Shown here one piece after another: positions 7,380 through 9,743 of a stretch of 9,743 bases of DNA. Where the stretch lies: positions 1 through 9,743 of the forward strand of contig JAGUXE010000378.1 in the NCBI GenBank assembly GCA_020061995.1, written 5' to 3'. The DNA comes from Ignavibacteriales bacterium (GTDB lineage: Bacteria > Bacteroidota > Ignavibacteria > Ignavibacteriales > Ignavibacteriaceae). Both the position numbers and the translations under genes were made by a program. Each line of letters begins with the position of its first letter. The stretch's first letter is position 1. Under the pieces are notes generated by a model. The model saw only the letters and a list, made by a program, of their open reading frames with translations. It was not told the DNA's origin and searched no databases.

Positions 7380-7416
7380 AGAGATGATGTCTTAATAGAT
7401 ATCATCTCTTTTTTTT
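7380..7416 (+). terminator. Intrinsic terminator after the secreted-protein gene
   Basis: GAGATGAT (7381-7388) pairs with ATCATCTC (7401-7408). The stem extends inward through GTCT/AGAT with one G-U pair around a TAAT loop, and outward by one A-T pair. Eight T residues follow at 7409-7416. It separates the secreted-protein gene from the nuo operon. Confidence 0.93.
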
Positions 7417-7517
7417 GAATTACCGGTCATAAACTTTCCATTCCTTCCTGAAATCATACCAAATATTTTTCAATTTAAAGAATGTGCAAATCATTCATAA
7501 TTTTTAATTGTCAATTC

Positions 7518-7546
7518 TTGACATTCTTACAAATCTGTGGTAATTT
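7518..7546 (+). promoter_or_regulatory. Probable promoter of the nuo operon
   Basis: A perfect TTGACA at 7518-7523 is followed, after exactly 17 bp, by TAATTT at 7541-7546. The same site also fits the Bacteroidota -33 TTG / -7 TAnnTTTG pattern, with TAATTTTT missing only the last base. Transcription would begin near 7553, about 17 bp before the nuoA ATG at 7570, giving a very short leader with no Shine-Dalgarno. It sits just after a strong terminator, where an operon promoter is expected. Confidence 0.55.
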
Positions 7547-7569
7547 TTCAAGAAACATTATTTAAGTAT

Positions 7570-7986
7570 ATGCTAACTGAATTCGGTAAAATATTTGTCT
7601 TTCTTCTCACCGCGATAATCTTCGTTATTGTGGGAATATTTACAGCTAAACTAATTAGACCTGACAGACCATCCAAAGAAAAGCTTTTAACTTATGAATG
7701 TGGTGAGGATGCAGTTGGATCTCCTTGGGTTAAATTTAATATAAGATTTTATGTAGTTGCCTTAATCTTCCTCATTTTTGATGTGGAAGTTGTAATGCTT
7801 ATTCCATGGGTCATGGTCTATAAAGAACTTGGCTTTGCCGGATACTTAATCGGGGGAATATTTTTAATTCTACTTGGTATCGGTATGGCTTACGAATGGA
7901 AAAAAGGGGATCTAGAATGGGCTCGCCCAAAAATCACTCCCCCAATAATCTCAAAAAATGAATCGGATAAAAAAGAGCTTAACTAA
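7570..7986 (+). CDS. nuoA: NADH-quinone oxidoreductase subunit A (NuoA)
   Basis: A small membrane subunit of respiratory complex I, part of the membrane arm next to the quinone cavity. From the ATG at 7570 it has 138 residues, with three membrane segments at about 8-27, 58-80 and 90-107. The family signature YECGE (42-46) lies in the long loop between segments 1 and 2, and FDVE (70-73) supplies the conserved acidic residues of segment 2. [10 protein letters not shown] (108-117) is the usual C-terminal motif. A GTG at 7537 in the same frame would add 11 residues, but it lies upstream of the predicted transcription start and next to the -10 box, so the ATG is preferred. No Shine-Dalgarno precedes either start. 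It is the first gene of the nuo cluster; nuoB follows after 97 bp on the same strand. Confidence 0.93.
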   Translation: MLTEFGKIFVFLLTAIIFVIVGIFTAKLIRPDRPSKEKLLTYECGEDAVGSPWVKFNIRFYVVALIFLIFDVEVVMLIPWVMVYKELGFAGYLIGGIFLILLGIGMAYEWKKGDLEWARPKITPPIISKNESDKKELN

Positions 7987-8083
7987 GGGTTAATTCTTTA
8001 TTTATCGGATTCGTTATCAGAATTATTTTAATTGAGTTTTATAAATTTTAAGTAAAAATTGATTTTTCAAAGACGGAATATTT

Positions 8084-8578
8084 ATGGGTTTATTAGATCA
8101 AGAATTTGCTGATGATAATATTGTAATAACTAAAGTCGACGATCTACTCAATTGGGCAAGGTTATCATCATTATGGCAAGTTGGTTTCGGTTTGGCATGC
8201 TGTGCCATTGAAATGATGGCCACTTCAGCATCTCACTACGATTTTGACCGCTTCGGAGTAATCCCAAGAGCCTCACCCCGTCAAGCCGATATTATTATCA
8301 TCTCCGGTACCGTAACATTAAAAATGGCAACCAGAATTAAACGTCTTTATGAGCAAATGCCTGATCCTAAATATGTAATCTCAATGGGAAGTTGTTCTAA
8401 TTGTGGCGGTCCATATTGGGAACATGGATATCATGTTTTAAAAGGAATAGACAGAGTAATCCCGGTTGATGTTTACGTTCCCGGTTGTCCTCCCCGCCCT
8501 GAAGCATTACTTGAAGGATTATTAAAACTTCAAGAAAAAGTTCGTAATGAATCATTAGTTAAAAAAGAAGTCGCATGA
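8084..8578 (+). CDS. nuoB: NADH-quinone oxidoreductase subunit B (NuoB)
   Basis: The peripheral-arm subunit that carries the terminal iron-sulfur cluster N2, which passes electrons to quinone. Length is 164 residues, normal for the family. All four cluster ligands are visible: the adjacent Cys39-Cys40 in [11 protein letters not shown], Cys104 in [10 protein letters not shown] and Cys135 in [10 protein letters not shown]. The stretch [16 protein letters not shown] (55-70) is the conserved quinone-facing region. The start MGLLDQEF is typical of Bacteroidota/Chlorobi NuoB. The Shine-Dalgarno is weak. The stop codon overlaps the nuoC start in an ATGA, which suggests translational coupling. Confidence 0.97.
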   Translation: MGLLDQEFADDNIVITKVDDLLNWARLSSLWQVGFGLACCAIEMMATSASHYDFDRFGVIPRASPRQADIIIISGTVTLKMATRIKRLYEQMPDPKYVISMGSCSNCGGPYWEHGYHVLKGIDRVIPVDVYVPGCPPRPEALLEGLLKLQEKVRNESLVKKEVA

Positions 8579-9105
8579 AAACGCACGAAGAAGTTTATAC
8601 TTTGTTGAAAGAGAAATTTGGAGATTCAATTGGGCAATCTATTACGAATTTGCCAACTGAATCCATGATTGAAGTCGATGCTTTAAAAGTTAATGAAATC
8701 TCTCTGTTTCTTAGAGATTCCGAAGAGTTAAAGTATGATAATTGTATGTTGCTTTCGGGTGTAGATGATATGAACGATAAAAAAGTTAAACAAGAAGATG
8801 GTTCAATTGTTGATCAGCCGGGTACTCTGAGTGTTGTTTATCATATTGAGTCAACTTCATTAAGACATAAATTAGTTTTACGATGCTGTGTTTCAAAAGA
8901 AAGACCTGAAGTTGAATCGGTTACAAATGTATGGCATTCTGCCGATTGGAATGAACGAGAAGCTTACGATATGTTCGGAATTATTTTCCTTAATCACCCT
9001 GATTTAAGAAGAATTTTAATGCCATATGATTGGGAATTTGGTTATCCTTTAAGAAAAGATTATAAGAATCCGGAATTTTATCAAGGAATGAAAGTTCCTT
9101 ATTAA
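8575..9105 (+). CDS. nuoC: NADH-quinone oxidoreductase subunit C (NuoC)
   Basis: The 30-kDa-type hydrophilic subunit that ties NuoB and NuoD together in the connecting part of complex I. Length is 176 residues, within the range for a stand-alone NuoC, so this organism does not have the fused NuoCD of E. coli. The family signature is clear at 123-160: [14 protein letters not shown], then [10 protein letters not shown] and YPLRKDY. The N-terminal half is less conserved, as usual. The start codon overlaps the nuoB stop by four bases. Residues 67-82 ([16 protein letters not shown]) form a charged, loop-like stretch. Confidence 0.96.
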   Translation: MKTHEEVYTLLKEKFGDSIGQSITNLPTESMIEVDALKVNEISLFLRDSEELKYDNCMLLSGVDDMNDKKVKQEDGSIVDQPGTLSVVYHIESTSLRHKLVLRCCVSKERPEVESVTNVWHSADWNEREAYDMFGIIFLNHPDLRRILMPYDWEFGYPLRKDYKNPEFYQGMKVPY

Positions 9106-9119
9106 TTAGAACTTTAATG

Positions 9120-9140
9120 TCATTTCGATATTTGAAATGA
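9120..9140. repeat. Small inverted repeat between nuoC and nuoD
   Basis: TCATTTC (9120-9126) pairs with GAAATGA (9134-9140) around a 7-nt loop, within the 69-bp nuoC-nuoD gap. There is no following T-run, so it does not look like a terminator. It may be an intercistronic hairpin affecting message stability, or chance in AT-rich DNA. Confidence 0.35.
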
Positions 9141-9174
9141 ATCTGAATTATTGAAAACTGAAACTTTATAACAG

Positions 9175-9743
9175 ATGACTGATTATTCAAAGCTGAAAAC
9201 AGAAGAAATGGTCCTTAATATGGGACCTCAACACCCTTCAACTCACGGGGTGCTTCGTCTAGAAATTAAACTTGACGGAGAATTAATCGTAGAAGTAAAA
9301 CCACATGTCGGTTATCTTCATCGCTGCTTCGAAAAGCATTGTGAAGCAATGACTTATCCTCAGATAATCCCTTATGTTGACCGTATGGATTATCTCGCAT
9401 CGATGTCAAATGAATTAGGTTATGCTATTGCAGTAGAACGACTTATGGGTATTCGAGTACCAGAAAGAGTTGAATATATTAGAGTAATCATGGCAGAATT
9501 GCAAAGAGTTGCTTCCCACATGGTTGCGCTTGGAACGTATGGACTTGATATCGGTGCTTTTACTCCATTCCTCTATCTTTTTGCCGATCGTGAAAGAATT
9601 TTATCACTATTTGAAGAAACCTGCGGAGCAAGACTTCTCTACAACTACATTTGGGTTGGTGGTTTATCGCATGATGTACATCCCGACTTTATTCGAAAAG
9701 CTAAAGAATTTGTAACTTACTACCGTCCTAAAATTACAGAATT
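9175..9743 (+). CDS. nuoD: NADH-quinone oxidoreductase subunit D (NuoD), partial
   Basis: The first 189 codons of the 49-kDa quinone-binding subunit; the frame stays open to the right edge and about half the protein is missing. The start ATG at 9175 gives [15 protein letters not shown], then the hallmark [12 protein letters not shown] (17-28). His24 and Tyr73 are separated by 49 residues, the same spacing as the quinone-binding His38 and Tyr87 of the Thermus Nqo4 subunit. Further family motifs are [12 protein letters not shown] (46-57), [12 protein letters not shown] (66-77), [13 protein letters not shown] and [16 protein letters not shown]. The protein is related to the large subunit of NiFe hydrogenases but has the complex I sequence pattern. 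There is no Shine-Dalgarno. It is separate from nuoC, 69 bp downstream. Confidence 0.96.
   Translation, partial: MTDYSKLKTEEMVLNMGPQHPSTHGVLRLEIKLDGELIVEVKPHVGYLHRCFEKHCEAMTYPQIIPYVDRMDYLASMSNELGYAIAVERLMGIRVPERVEYIRVIMAELQRVASHMVALGTYGLDIGAFTPFLYLFADRERILSLFEETCGARLLYNYIWVGGLSHDVHPDFIRKAKEFVTYYRPKITE

Noticed and set aside
8990..9190. 66-codon open frame on the minus strand
   Set aside because: Overlaps the 3' end of nuoC and the start of nuoD, both secure; no family resemblance.
9509..9715. 68-codon open frame on the plus strand
   Set aside because: An out-of-frame reading inside nuoD; the nuoD frame is continuous with strong motifs across the same bases.

Overview
The window looks like chromosomal DNA from an AT-rich, Gram-negative member of the Bacteroidota/Chlorobi lineage. 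The best guess is the Ignavibacteria or a close relative. The evidence is two proteins with type IX secretion (T9SS) C-terminal sorting domains, one preceded by the NYPNPFNP motif, together with a BshB1-type bacillithiol enzyme and a separate-subunit nuoA-B-C-D order. This assignment rests on protein style only, with no marker-gene comparison.

Layout. Positions 1-196 hold the 3' end of a secreted T9SS cargo gene, followed by a strong intrinsic terminator (221-246). Next come two same-strand genes: a polytopic membrane protein of the DUF5009/HGSNAT-like acyltransferase type (338-1759) and a long-chain acyl-CoA synthetase with a good Shine-Dalgarno (1845-3668). A hairpin at 3683-3715 separates the latter from the convergent bshB1 gene (minus strand, 3782-4495). 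A gap of about 340 bp with several small inverted repeats lies between bshB1 and a divergent large secreted protein (4841-7354). That protein has a signal peptide, twelve KTTDGGATW-type beta-propeller repeats, a fibronectin-like linker domain and a T9SS sorting domain, and its gene ends in a strong terminator (7380-7416). The start of the respiratory complex I operon follows: a likely promoter (7518-7546), nuoA, nuoB, nuoC (overlapping nuoB by 4 bp) and the first 189 codons of nuoD, which runs off the right edge.

How the parts relate. The nuo genes form one functional unit, the membrane anchor subunit plus the quinone-site and connecting subunits of NADH:quinone oxidoreductase. The other genes look like independent single-gene or two-gene units: cell-surface or secreted proteins, envelope sugar acylation, fatty-acid activation and low-molecular-weight thiol synthesis.

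I did not find a convincing undescribed system. The points most worth a second look are the inverted-repeat-rich bshB1/T9SS divergent gap, the probable start-site correction of nuoA by a promoter that overlaps the longer reading, and the 12-repeat secreted propeller protein. No tRNA, rRNA, CRISPR array, transposase or attachment site was seen.
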